Source of the DNA: Sipunculus nudus | Taxonomy: Eukaryota > Annelida > Sipuncula > Golfingiida > Sipunculidae | NCBI GenBank assembly: GCA_026874595.1 | Contig: CM049315.1 | Location: forward strand, 19,737,664 to 19,801,663 | Length of the DNA: 64,000 nucleotides | Reading direction: 5' to 3' | Shown: piece by piece, positions 24,201 through 34,935 of the stretch | How positions within the stretch are numbered: position 1 is the first letter of the stretch | Layout of the letters: each line of letters starts with the position of its first letter | The notes under the pieces: model-generated | The model's database searches: none | What the model was told of the DNA's origin: nothing | What the model saw: the letters and a program-made list of their open reading frames with translations, nothing else | Translations under genes and position numbers: made by a program

Positions 24201-24431
24201 CAATAAGAAATGTCAGTCTTCGGGTCAAGCGGAAAACGCTCACCAGCTCACTGCAGCTTCGTGGGGGAGTTGGTCAAAGTCACTACCTAACTTATAGACT
24301 ACTAGTAACTTCGAGAAAAATCCGAAGAGTTGCGCAATAAAATTGAACTCACCATCTTGCTTTGGAGCTGTTAGAAGGCTAGGGTCCTCCAACAAGGCTT
24401 TAAGCGTAATTCCTGATTGGAGAAATGACAT
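12165..24431 (-). CDS. PAR-domain bZIP transcription factor (TEF/HLF/DBP/Pdp1 family), whole coding span
   Basis: This is a nuclear DNA-binding regulator of the proline- and acid-rich bZIP family. In animals that family binds TTAYRTAA-type sites as dimers and acts in circadian output and metabolic or developmental control. Coding exons on the minus strand are 24353-24431, 19417-19737, then 18299-18403 and/or 13839-13934, then 13563-13645 and 12165-12395. All junctions are GT/AG and phases match. The product is 272 residues with exon 18299-18403, 269 with exon 13839-13934, or 304 with both. Family landmarks in order are [11 protein letters not shown] (10-20), [10 protein letters not shown] (67-76), [14 protein letters not shown] (167-180, PAR region) and [18 protein letters not shown] (207-224, basic region), then a leucine zipper. 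Which vertebrate paralogue is closest cannot be told by eye. Confidence 0.93.
12396..13562 (-). other. PAR bZIP intron 4
   Basis: Intron sequence with a (TG)n tract running directly into a poly-G run at about 12981-13013. No other feature is recognised. Confidence 0.7.
13563..13645 (-). CDS. PAR bZIP exon 4: PAR domain core
   Basis: An 83-nt exon runs from a CAG acceptor to the donor AAG/GTCAGT. It encodes [21 protein letters not shown] and IKKSRK. These match the family motif between the proline/acid-rich region and the bZIP. Its first two bases complete a glycine codon begun by either version of exon 3. Confidence 0.93.
13839..13934 (-). CDS. PAR bZIP exon 3b (alternative version)
   Basis: A 96-nt exon runs from acceptor TATATTCAG to donor CCAG/GTAAAA. 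It starts with two bases of a Glu codon and ends with one base of a Gly codon, exactly as exon 3a does. It encodes [18 protein letters not shown] then [13 protein letters not shown], sharing the SDIILxxIPG end with 3a. It lacks the VDF motif seen in 3a and in vertebrate members. It could be mutually exclusive with 3a, or both could be included since each is a multiple of three. Confidence 0.82.
14646..17085 (+). repeat. 2.4-kb member of the GTGACCCATGGGTC repeat family
   Basis: The element opens with ACAAGTGACCCATGGGTCAT then GACGCTCAGCTG and closes with a (GACGGACA)-like run, TATAGCTCAGCATGACT and GTCAGCTGAGCTAAAAAA. GCTCAGCTG near the start is inverted as CAGCTGAGC at the end, giving subterminal inverted repeats. 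The interior has no transposase. From about 15980 to 16800 it contains degenerate ~140-bp modules with GACCTTTGACC motifs and TTGGTAGGTGAGCTATATG. It lies inside the intron between exons 3a and 3b of the PAR bZIP gene. It is probably a non-autonomous mobile or satellite-like element. Confidence 0.75.
16306..16736 (-). promoter_or_regulatory. Array of DR1-type nuclear receptor motifs in the intronic repeat
   Basis: TGACCTTTGACCT occurs at 16443-16455, 16578-16590 and 16724-16736, with a one-base-shorter variant TGACCTTTGACT at 16306-16317. Read in reverse this is AGGTCAAAGGTCA, the textbook DR1 site for RXR, HNF4 or COUP-TF type receptors. The spacing is about 135-146 bp. Whether any of them is used is unknown; they are part of a repeat. 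Confidence 0.45.
18193..18258. repeat. (TA)n microsatellite next to exon 3a
   Basis: A pure AT/TA run of about 66 bp lies 38 bp from the splice donor of exon 3a on its intron side. Confidence 0.95.
18299..18403 (-). CDS. PAR bZIP exon 3a (alternative version)
   Basis: A 105-nt exon runs from acceptor CCCCTTCAG to donor CCTG/GTAAGA. It encodes [17 protein letters not shown] then [17 protein letters not shown], rich in proline and acidic residues. EVxVDF followed by an SSxPG-type end resembles vertebrate TEF, so this is probably the ancestral version. Its entry and exit phases equal those of exon 3b. Confidence 0.88.
19417..19737 (-). CDS. PAR bZIP exon 2: activation domain
   Basis: A 321-nt exon runs from acceptor TTTGCTGCAG to donor AGAG/GTCAGT. 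It begins with [13 protein letters not shown] and contains [13 protein letters not shown] and [15 protein letters not shown], the conserved block of the PAR bZIP N-terminal half. A Ser/Pro-rich tail ([17 protein letters not shown]) follows. SP motifs suggest possible proline-directed phosphorylation, which is inference. Confidence 0.92.
20158..20213. repeat. 56-bp near-perfect palindrome
   Basis: The left arm TGCCCATTCTGG with AATACATCAGATAC is mirrored by GTATCTGATGTATT and CCAGAATGGGCA around a single central A. Only one small bulge interrupts it. It lies in PAR bZIP intron 1. With essentially no loop it is a DNA palindrome rather than a microRNA hairpin. Confidence 0.9.
20575..21060. repeat. 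Two copies of a dispersed module
   Basis: Around 20580-20700 and 20950-21055 the sequence shares an order of blocks: AAGCAAACGGTTT or a variant, a GGCAGGTAC/ACAGGTAC box, GTGTTAACTCAACATGCTTTA and CCCTTTAA. A third, more diverged copy lies near 51440-51540. A C-run of 19 bases sits at 21065-21083. Confidence 0.55.
21806..23622. mobile_element. Inverted-repeat transposon flanked by TA
   Basis: The left end AAGGTGGTTTTCCATAAGTA matches the reverse of the right end (AAGGTACTTTTCCATAAGTG) with few mismatches, and TA flanks both sides (21804-21805 and 23623-23624). A TA duplication fits the Tc1/mariner type or its MITEs. A second partial copy of the terminal motif (AAGTTGGTTTTTCATAAGTA) lies at about 21867-21886. 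No transposase is present. Another element is nested inside. Confidence 0.7.
21898..23136. mobile_element. Inner nested element rich in GGATTAAAC/TTTATCC motifs
   Basis: The left end GCAAGGTTGCAAAAACTGC and the right end CCCAACCCTGC form short, imperfect inverted repeats. Both ends carry GGATAAA/TTTATCC-type subterminal motifs (21950-22005 and 23040-23125). The flanks are TA-rich (ATAT on both sides), so the target duplication cannot be fixed. It sits inside the TA-flanked element, so it inserted later. No protein is encoded. Confidence 0.55.
24353..24431 (-). CDS. PAR bZIP exon 1 with start codon
   Basis: The exon encodes [18 protein letters not shown] and LLTAPKQD, then donor [18 protein letters not shown] resembles the N-terminal LxxLLENP motif of the family. 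The phase joins exon 2 to give a split Asp codon. An upstream in-frame ATG at 24494 would add 21 residues. I chose 24431 because AAAATGTCA is a fair context and family similarity begins there, but the longer form is possible. Confidence 0.85.
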
Positions 24432-24556
24432 TTTCCCTTGATAAGAGTTCTGACAATGATGCACTTCCAAGCGATACCTAGTGTTTACCGTCATGTGGCC
24501 ACTGAACGGTGCATGCGCACTTTGCGATCATAGCAACCCATGACCTCAAGCGGGCA

Positions 24557-24653
24557 CCAATCACGTTAGAGTAAAACACGAAAGGTTAAGGTTAATGAGA
24601 TGCAGGTGACCTATTTCAGCTCCCTGCACGTTGAGCACAGGGAACTCAACGTG
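24557..24653. promoter_or_regulatory. Candidate PAR bZIP promoter with three CACGTT boxes
   Basis: CACGTT lies at 24562-24567 next to a CCAAT box (24557-24561), again at 24627-24632, and inverted (AACGTG) at 24648-24653. The last two form a perfect 9-bp inverted repeat, CACGTTGAG and CTCAACGTG, with a 9-bp spacer. CACGTT is the E'-box known from clock-controlled promoters. All lie 126-222 bp upstream of the start codon of a gene from a clock-output family. Function is inference. Confidence 0.5.
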
Positions 24654-24659
24654 ACCGGC

Positions 24660-26713
24660 ATGTTTCTGGGGGGTCAATTCCATCTAGCACGTTTGATTGT
24701 GCGTGACTGTATTGACTTGTTTGTAAGCCTTCGCTACCCACCGGCAACGTGATGATGCAGACGATTATTGGAATGAAAACCGTGCTTCCTAAATTTGTCA
24801 AGATAATTTTTCAAAATATTTTTTTGGTGCTCGTGGCATCCTCTCAGTGGAAAATAAATTTAAATAGAATGGCACTGTTTATTAATGTCAGGCATTATTG
24901 TATATATAATTCCATAAATAGAGAAATATGCATGCGAACAATAATAATATTGGAAGTGAAAATTTTTATTATTAGAATTATCCACGTTTGTTATAATGAG
25001 AGTATGATAAATATAATTTATAAAATATAATAATTACCTTGAAGATATATATATATATATAGTGACACCCTGAGAGAGTCTGGGGAGAGGTCTGACGCTG
25101 AGTGACAATTGCCGGATTTAGTGGATCGGTGATCTGTGGCAAGATTATCGGATACCTATAGACCTGACATAAGAGGAACCCTGTCCCCGCGTGCAGACTG
25201 TGGCGCGTAACCAACAAACAAATTACATGATTACAGTCATGAAATATGTCTCAGCTTGATTAATTTGCTTCTAAGCAACCGACAGTCATTATAACCATTG
25301 TATTATAACGTACGTATGATCATGTGACATGAACTGTCGTGTTCTAATAAGTGTCACTGAAGTGATAACTAATTATATAACTATAACTGTTAATTGGCGC
25401 AATTAGTCGTTATAAAACTCGTGAATGCTTATAATTAGTTGTTATTGGCATTTCCATTTTCTCTTTGGTTTGGAAAAGGTAAACTGTGTTTATAGATTAA
25501 ATTTAGCTTTGCTAAGGTCGTTTTGATATTATCAAACGTAAATAATTAGAACTTTGCTTGAATGGGCATTTGACCTTTTGAAAGAAAGCAGATATTGTTG
25601 ACCAGTATCCTTTCTTGAGCAAAACCATTTAATATATAGTTCATGTGTATCTGATCAAACTCAGTATTTTGGCTGAATGGTAATATGTTCAAAATTAAGG
25701 AAGATTCCAAATGGGGAATTAATTTAGGTCTGACTCGATTAGAAGTTAAAAATAAATAAATTAAAATCTCCTTTCATGCAGAGTTTCTTAATATATCCTA
25801 GTGTTATCGTAAAACCTCAGATTGATTGTTCTTGGGCCTTAATATGAGGGGGCACTGTCCACGTATTTTACCGCCTTGTCACTTCCTGTTGTAACAGTTA
25901 CAAACAGCATGAAGAAGAGTGTCTTTAAAATATAAATCCCTTTCGTCGAGAATACAAGATCAAAATCGTTGTCTCAGTTTAGCAATAGGCCAAAGAAAAC
26001 TTTATTAAAAAATTATAACATGCCTTTTTTTTATCACAGACGATATATATAAATAACATGTTATTAAGAGGCTGGTGATCTCCATTTGGACAGTGAATCA
26101 TGGGTCATTTATACAAATGTCGTGTGTATGGTTCCCTGTTTCTCAGAAATTCGACATCATTCTAATGGATTTTCGCAGAAATTAATACCCCCTTTGTATC
26201 ATATTAAATGTCGACCAAAACTTGCATAGAAGCACCACCTACATGCTTCAGCGAGTAATTTAGTGTTTTATTATGTTGCTCAGTCTTGTGAGGTTTGGTT
26301 CACGAATGTATATGAGTGAATGGCCACAATGATCAACCCTTGTTGCAGCACCTGTTCTTTTAAAATAGTGGTTAGAAAATAAAATGGTGACGATAGGCTT
26401 CACAACGGTCGCCCCACAAATTTTCTACTGCGGAAGGCGAAATATTATGTTTTCCACTCGGTTGCTTGGTTACTTTGTTGGGTTGTCTGCATTGTGACAA
26501 ATAAAATAACAAAGTATTGAACAAATTTTGATGAAGATTTTTGGATGGTTAGGATAACAAGCTGGGAATAATGGAGGCAATCAGGATCACCATAATATAT
26601 TTTAATCAAAGGATTCTAGATACCGCAATCAAACGATAAAGCAAGGGAAGGTACAATACAAAATGGATACATATATACACACACGCTCGCGCGCACCCGC
26701 GCACGCACACACA

Positions 26714-26754
<41 letters not shown>

Positions 26755-27880
26755 CAAAAATATCTATAGGATTTAGAACATTACTTTCTTATAATTTAAG
26801 ATTCATCTATAGCCTATTGGACATCTCTGCTGTCTTGTTTTATATGTGCCATACATTGCTTGATATCCTAGCATTATTAGTATTACTTATATTGTCACAT
26901 GTGTCTATATCCTGACTTTGACTATAAGCAGGGTAACGCAAATACAACTTAATTCTACGAAACTGTTTGTAGGGATTAGTCTTGCCACAGGGGAGACCCC
27001 AACAAATACTCAGTTCTTATTCTGATGAAGTAGCTGACCGAGGGGCTTGTTGTTATCTTGCCGGAGGTATGCGCTTTGTCACTCCAATTAAGTGACTCCG
27101 TTCTGTCACCGCATGGTGTCCCGAGGAACGACCGTGGGAGAACATGCATGCAGAACGCACCGTTTTAATTTGTCAGGCATAAAATACACGCATGTATGCC
27201 TCCGAAGAGAACTAGAGCGACACGGTTAAGGTCAAGAGCTTCATTCACATGCAAAATATGATCAACTCCTCAAGGTTGGGGCGAGGTGGAGGCCGCAGGG
27301 TGCCACGCCCCCTCCTCCCCGATATTGCATGCAATAATGAAGATAAACATTCCAGATATTAAAAAAATTAAATCATAGTATGGAAATAATTTTCAAAGCA
27401 TAAAAATATCATGTAAGTTTTATCACTGTACACTTTCATCTGCAACCGCAGATCTATCCCGGGGACGTTATTTCTGAATCTGTCATTATATAGCAGAGAA
27501 ACTAGAGATAAGATATTTTGCATCCAAAACTAATGTTGAATACATTGCTTGTAATATTCGACACTTTTCATCCATTATTTATCTCCTCAAGCAGCGGTTG
27601 TACACTACAGTCATCCCATGTACTTTTGTGTAATTGCTGCTATGTATGGCAAGGTTCTCTGGGCATCGTCACCACATACTGGCACAAAGTAAACAATTGT
27701 AATCAGACCAATGAGTGCAGGGTATCGCATTGTGCATCCAGCCCAAATTTTAAACATGCGACACCCGCTCTCAGTGGCCAAGATACCCACTCTCGTTGGT
27801 CTGATTCTTGGCCCTGTGCCAGAGCCGGTGTAATCAGTCCAACGATTTTTCATTTATGTTCTTGCGACTGTTTCGCTTGT
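24660..27880. other. Intergenic region upstream of the PAR bZIP gene
   Basis: This is AT-rich sequence with microsatellites: a short (TA)n near 25045-25061, a CA/CG-mixed run at about 26677-26715, and (TA)n at 26716-26752. No exon or RNA gene is supported. Confidence 0.5.
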
Positions 27881-27884
27881 TTTT

Positions 27885-30800
27885 AGCGAATCTGTGGGCT
27901 TATGCGATGCTGTGGCGTCGTCCGTCCGTCGTCGTCTGTCGTCCTCATGTTAACCCATGTTATCTAAAAAAGGGCAAGAGCTAGCATTTCTAATTTTGTT
28001 TGCAGTAATCAGTCATCTGTAAAATTACATTGACTTCGATTTTAAAGGGGAAAAGCTGAAAAATATTTTTAAATTTTCTTTCCGAAACTGTTCACGCAGT
28101 TTGTTCAAAATTTTACAGAAAAAAATCCCAGAAAAAAATCTCTCTCAAGTTTGTACGAATGGTACAAGTTCGGTGATTTTTTTCCGAGTTAAAGGAAGCT
28201 GAACTTCGCCTTTTACCAAAAAAAAGTATACTGAAATTACATCTTCAGAAACGGCTGGAGCTATCATCACCAATTTTTTTATTGAAATGTTGGTTACTTG
28301 AGTCATAATGAAATTGAGGTATTGGTGGCGCCATCTGCATCGACCTTTTTTGTTCGGGACATCGGTCATCAGTACATTAACCCATAATTTCCCTGAAATA
28401 GAGGGAGCAAGAATCCCCATTTTTTTTAATGCGAAATCAGTCACATGTCAAATATTTGAAAATTGAGCTTTTTGTGCCGCCACCTAGAACTTCCTCGAAA
28501 TGACCCAAGAGATGAGCTCTCTCAAGTGTGTTCAAATGGTTAAGGTTCGATGAATTTTGGCCGAGTTACAAGAATTTGAACTTAATCATTTAGCCAAGTA
28601 AGCATACAAACATAAAATCTAAGAAACAAGAGCTAGCATCACCAAGTTTTGTGCAAATATTGGTCACATGACTTTATAATTGAGTTTTTCGTGGCGCTAT
28701 CTCTTCCACTTGTTTTTTTATTGAAAAAAACTCGTAATTTTAGCCCCTTTCAGCTTCTGCATTAAAATGTCTAATGAAAAAAACTGTCAAGCCCAATGGC
28801 ATAACTTTTAACAAGAATAATCCTAGGATAGGGATCTCTAAAATGTATAAGAATAGATAGAGGTCATTGATTTTGGTATAGAGTCATGGAAGGCTGAAGT
28901 TTGTCTTTTGGCAAAGTAAGCCTATATCAAACTTAGGAATGCAAAAGTCTTATCCTGCAAAGCTGTTGTTTTTAATTATGTAAAATTGCACAAATTATTC
29001 TTAGGTGGCCTTCGTTCAAGTTTACTTTAATGTTTTTTTTGGTTGAATTATTGGACAGTCAAAGTAATATGGGATACTAAGGTTACAAAGCTAGTAGATT
29101 CATTGTGGTAGCAGACTGAGCTCTGTGGGTATATAAGCAGAGCTGTACAGTCAAAATAAATATTTGATGTCCATATCCAACTTTTGTGTAAAATAAATTC
29201 ATGGATAGATTCGTATTCTGATTTTGTTTTTAATAGGCATCTGATACTATTCTAAATATTTTTGATAAAAATCTTATGTCAGCATGTAAAAAAAATTATT
29301 GTAGCCAAAGTCTTTCAGTATGTATGTGTATACTGATTTGGCAACAGGCCAAGGTTTTTTTTCTGTATCTAAAAAAAAAACTTGGAAGACTGCCAAATGT
29401 AGCAGACTAAGCAACAGGTCCAGAGTTTAGTCAGTGCACTCAGCTACAGGTAAAGAGTTCACTCAGCGCAGTAACTGCACCTGCAAATTAGTTTCGGTTT
29501 CTTTGGGTGTAATTGCCATACCCAGTTGAAGTTTGTCATCCGAGTGCACCTGACTGAGAAGTATCAGCCTAAAATTTTGCTTCACCATTCATCTTTGATA
29601 TGGCTTCTCGTAAATGGACTGGTGTAGCCACCTATAATAAATTTTGGCACAGTGCTTATCTCAGGAAGGATTTGATATATCAGCTTGAAATTGTGCATAT
29701 CTATACATCTCGGATAGTTTCATTGTAAACAAAACTTGTGGCGCTACCTGCAAACATTATTTTTTTTTATAAACAGTGTATATATAATTCTGTTTATTAC
29801 TCAGGAGTGATTAGACATATGTCAGCCGAAATTGTACATGTGCACATCTCGAATAGTTTCGTTGTATTAAAGACTTGTGGCCCCACCTTAAATTGTTTTT
29901 GGGTTTCATGCGTCTGTGCACATAGCTCAAGAGTGGTTTTAGGTGTCGGCCTGAAATTTTGCATGTTCATACATGTGTGAGAGCTTTCTCATGCACAAGA
30001 ATGGTGGCACCACCTCAATTCATTTTTGTGTTGTGTCCATCCATGTCAGTATTTCATGAGTGATGTTTGTATTATTGGTGCTTTCACTCGGGTCAGAATT
30101 TCTAGAACTTGCATTGTACATGTACATGTCACACATGTACTTGAAAATAATCAAGTATTTTTCAAAGAATGGGCAAGCATGTTATCATAGAAGCATTATA
30201 CCTGATGTATATCCCATTGCATAGGTTCGCATTTTGCCTATAGGCCATTTTACGGTATCCTTATAATACTTCAACAATAGTGAATATCTGATCAGAATTA
30301 GTTTCTTGACAGAATCTAAAATTTACATAGATTTCAAGCTCGAACCGCGTCAAGCCCCCGCCCTTCGGTTTATCCTTCCCATGCCCCATGAAAATTCAGC
30401 TCTTATAATCATATATGTACACGACGGTTCTACTTTCTTAATGCGATTTTTATTCGGCGAGTGATCGGGTTGAACCCGGAAAGAACGTTTCGGTTTTAAA
30501 ATGTAGGAATTGATGCCAAGTGTGCCCTAAGGGTGGTAATATTTCATATTTTCTCATAAATCAGGAGAAATTTGACATTATTATGCGAAGGAACCATCGC
30601 AGCGCCATCTATCATAAATTACGCCAGTGTCTCCTGTAAGTGAAACTGCACAGCAAACTGCCGTATTTTAAATGAAACTAAACTGGTCTCCAAGTACAAA
30701 ACGGGTAATAAGCTTGTTGAAATGATCAATTAGCAACCATTTAACGGTATTCTTAATTTGGACGGTCCAGATGTCGAAGAAACAACTAATGTCTGCAGTA

Positions 30801-30960
30801 CAAATATGTTTCCCAGGAAATGGACTTTAACTCTCAGCGAAACGTGTAGCACAGCAGTCTGGCGTTACCTTTTGATTTTGAAAACAAATATGCCATCCAC
30901 AATTGTACGCTGCAAGCGCCATCTGTCTCAGGTGAGCAAAACTAATCTATTCTTAGGATG
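27885..30960. repeat. Long non-coding repeat element of degenerate modules
   Basis: It starts with TCTGTGGGCTTATGCGATG and GTGGCGTCGTCCGTCCGTCG, then repeats a module several times (about 28030-28760, more weakly to 30000). The module holds AAGAGCTAGCATC, a GTGGCGC(C/T)ATCT-type phrase and GGTCACATGA. The 29480-30060 part repeats a GTGGCGCTACCT phrase with CTCAGGAGTG. No long ORF exists. The right edge is uncertain. Confidence 0.5.
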
Positions 30961-32872
30961 ATGACTCTGAACACCAAGGCCGAATCCGCTGACTTCAAGC
31001 CCGGAGACGTATGTGAAGAAAAGCCAGGGACGACATCCCCCTCACCTTATTAGGGGTGGCGAGTACCTCTTGCCCCCTCAGTTATTAGGGAATAAAACAA
31101 TTTTAAATTTTATGAGATTTTGTAAATCACTATATAGTTTTTTCATAGTTTAATTAATAACCTTTCAATTTCTGTATGCATCTCACGTTGAGACAATTAG
31201 TGATAGTACAGTTGTCAATAGCCTCACTGAGTTGTCATTAATGTGAAGCCATGTGCTAAATATTGAGAAAAATATATTTTTGTACAATGAAAATGTATTA
31301 TTTTACAATCTGTGGCGTGATTGATGAAAACTATGATTTTCTGGTGGAGGCCTTTTGTTCTGTATGTCATAAGCGAATGTCCCTATTTCTGGGGCTGGGA
31401 TGGGGTAATGTTTCTGTCGTCACTCCCTAGATATGGCATCTTGTCATTTTCTGCGCAAACAAGGCTCATGATGAGATAAACCCCCCTGTAAACACAATAT
31501 TTTCGCTACACAAAATAACATAATAATGTCGGGTAGTTTGATTTCCACGCCGGGCATATATTTGTTTATGTATGTATGTGTGCATTGAGTATGCGTCACA
31601 TGAGTATGTTTTAGTTGCGATTGAAAACCATGAGATTTAAATTCTGTTGAGATTCTGTCGGGAACTTCAGGCAGAAACTTTTGCCACAGGATAAAAGAAA
31701 ACTAGGAATGTGTTAAAAAGTGTCGGTAATAGAAAACAAATAAATTGAATAATTATATGAGAAGAATACAGGATCCATGAACTTCAGATAAATCTAGCCA
31801 CATCAGAAAATAAACTGTTTTACATAATCGCCTCTCTCATTTTTCGATGGACAGTTTCTATTTTTGTTCAGTCGAGAGAGGCCCAGTAAAATTGCTTATC
31901 TAGGATTTTTCTCAGTAACTTGAAAGCTGCATTATGGAGAGCAGGATACCATAACAAAATGACTATGTTCTGTTTTGTCCCATTTCAAAAACCGAAGAAA
32001 ACAATTGTATTCGTCTGGCAACCTGGTAAATTAAAAAAAAGGATAACAAGAAAAAAAAAATCGTGCACAGCCTCCGTACTTTTTGCTCCATGAGACAATG
32101 TTTTTTGGTGTGTTCCAGTGTTAACCCATCCTGAAAATTTTTATTTTTATAGGTTAAGGAATAGCATGCTTTACCAAGACCTATAGACTACCCTGGCACA
32201 TTGGTTTCATACGTCTATTAAGCATGTTAAAGATAGTTCAATGACAGTTCATCTCATCTCCAACCAACGATGCAGGTTCGTGTCCGGAACCCCTTCCAAA
32301 TCCCGGAAAGGGTCCAAGTGGACTCCTAGAGGAGAAACCAGAAACAATTGAACTTGAGTCTAGCAGAACAAAAAAAAACTCTTCCGTGTGGTTTAGATTC
32401 GAGAATTAAATGTAAGCACCGACGGTGCCAACCATTTAGAATACAGAAAATGCACACCTTGGACAGTTCTTGTCTTTAGGTGTACAACAATGAATTGAAA
32501 ATTTATTGTATGTTATGTGGAAATCTTAAACTTTTATTAAATATTACCTTTATCATTTCAGATATAGTGACGAAATATTATATTTATCTATTGAAAAAGC
32601 GAACCAGAAGTCATTATCTGTTGTCGCCGACAGGTGGCGTTATTGAGGGGGAAAATTCCAATGGCAACGCTGAAGCGGGACGTAGTGTCCCCTTCGCGTT
32701 TTCACGTTTATGTTTCTTACGGTCTATACCTCCTGTACCCATATCTTTGTCGCCTCTCACGGTTGCTCTTTCTCTTTCTGTCACTGCTCGCTCTCGTTCA
32801 GTCTCTCACGTTCATCTTCTATCATATTTTTCAATCTCCTCTGTTGCTCTAATAACCTTAATTTTCACCTTT
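30961..32872. other. Intergenic non-coding stretch
   Basis: No gene, RNA or ordered repeat is recognised. Short ORFs here lack family features. Confidence 0.45.
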
Positions 32873-34185
32873 TGAGCTCAGTTGACTGTAAGTCATCTGA
32901 GGTGTAGGTATAGCGCTTTGTCCGTCGTCCGTCCGGTCGTCCGTTAGCAGGGTACAAACATTAACCGCTGACCCTAGAAGCCTGTAACTAAAAATCAGCG
33001 GGGTCCATTAAAAATCTCCTGGGAAACCTGTAATTAGTTCACTGCGACATATATCCTCCGAGCCTGTATTTTTAACGAATATTTTAATTTTTTTACTATA
33101 AAATGACAATAAGCATTTCAGTTTCTCACCTGTGATTCCATATAGTGTCCCAAAACTTGTGGTGTTTATTGATCACAAGTGGATGCCCTATAGTAATTAC
33201 CCTGTCTGTTCGTTTGTTAGTCTGTCTGTCTGTCCATACGTCCATCCACACAAATTTGTTATCATGTGATAACTCCAGATTGGATTGACATATGGATTTC
33301 AAACTTGACTTACATATGGTCCACCACTAAAGTAAGAAACTATGATTTTTGGGTCATGAGTTCAAAGCACTCACTTATTTAAAAAACAATTATGGGTGCA
33401 TTTTAAGCCAAGATTTTTATCTTGCGCATTAAGCCGACTTGCCAGTATGAGGAGAGCATAAATGAAATTGTTTGACATATTGGTTTTCAAACTTAACTTA
33501 CACATGGCTCTTTGCTAAAGTAAGAACGCTGTCGATTTTGGGGTTCAAAGATCAAAGGTCAAGGGCACAGGACCCATTTCTTTAAAAAGAATTTGTATGC
33601 ATTTCAAGCCAAACTTTTCATCACAAACCTTCCATCTTTATAATATTACTCACTTTCCAAATAGGGGAAGATTTTTTACGATTTTGGGGTCATAGGGTTA
33701 AAGGTCAAGAACACAGGGCCCAAATATTAACAAATTAGTTTACAGATGATAATTCTGGTTTGGATATACAGAGTGGCTTCAAACTTGATTCATTTATGAC
33801 CCACCACTTAAGTAAGAAACATTTTGATTTTCAGGGTCCAGAAATCAAAGGTGAAGGTCACGTGCAGGAGCCACAACTTTAAAAAATTTATGGATGCACT
33901 GTAAATCACATTTTTCATCCTAAACTTTCCATCTTTCATACATGGTTTACTTGCCCCGATTGGGAGAAATCTGTAGATTTTGAAGTAACCAAGGTCACTG
34001 GACCTACCATTTTTTAAAAGAGATTGTTACAATAATCTATACACTGCAAGTTCAATGATAATAAGTTCCCAGATATTTTTGGTCACAAGGTCATTGGTTA
34101 AGGCCACAGTACCATTATTCTGAGGAATTTCTTGAAAAATATTCTTAAAGACAAATTCAGCAGAGCGTCGTGACCCATGGGTCCC
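32873..34185 (-). repeat. 1.3-kb member of the GTGACCCATGGGTC repeat family, reverse orientation
   Basis: Read on the minus strand it begins GGGACCCATGGGTCACGACG near 34185-34160. It ends with GACGGACGACGGACAAAGCG, CTATACCTACACCTCAGATG and CAGTCAACTGAGCTCA near 32873. Internal modules contain AAAGGTCAAGG motifs and CCATCTTTxATA phrases similar in style to the 14646-17085 copy. No coding region is present. Confidence 0.7.
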
Positions 34186-34199
34186 TAGTTTAATTCATT

Positions 34200-34935
34200 G
34201 TTGTTTATCAGGCTGTGTTTATCCTTGGCTCTTTTCATCCGGGACAGACTTTCCCTCCACTCGAGGCCCTTTCTGAGCTTTCCTTGCATAATTTCTTTCT
34301 TTATTTCATTCCCTGAGCTCTATTTCTGTGAATGCATTTCTCTGGCATTTCTACACATATCAATTCCTAACTCTTTGTTTACACTTCTTACAATCCTCCA
34401 TCTTTTTTCTTTCCTTCCTTTCTTCTCTCAATACCCCCCTTTGTCCGTTCCAATTTGCCACTTCCACCTTTCCTCTGTCTCCATCTGTCTATTTTGATCT
34501 CTCATTGTATACCCCTTTCCTCCTTTCTCGGTCTCTCTCTGTCTCTCTCTCTACCCCCATCTCCACCTCCCTCTCTCCCCTTACTCCTCCATCTCTCTCC
34601 GTCTCTCTCTTTCTGTGTCTCTCTCTGGCTCCCTCTGTTTGTCTCTCTCTCCCTGTCTTTAAATTCTCTCTCCCTGTCTCTCTTTATCTCCCTCTATCTC
34701 TCTCTCTGCCTCTCTGTCTGTACATTGAATTTGCTCTCCCTATGTCTATCTCTCTTTCTGTATATCTCTCTCCCCCTACCCTCCCACTCCGCCTTTCTCT
34801 GTCTTTATGTCTGTCACTCTCTGTCTCTCCCTCTGTCTATCTATTTCTGTCTCTCTCTGTTCATAACTCTCTCTCCCCCCCTCTGTCTCTGTACAGTCTA
34901 CTCATTCATTTCTTGTCTCACTGTCTACCTCGCAA
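34200..34935. repeat. CT-rich (TCTCTG)n low-complexity tract
   Basis: This is long pyrimidine-rich sequence with TCTCTCTG/TCTGTCTC repetition on the plus strand. It yields two 200-codon Leu/Ser/Pro-rich ORFs in different frames. Those ORFs are composition artefacts, not genes. Confidence 0.85.
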
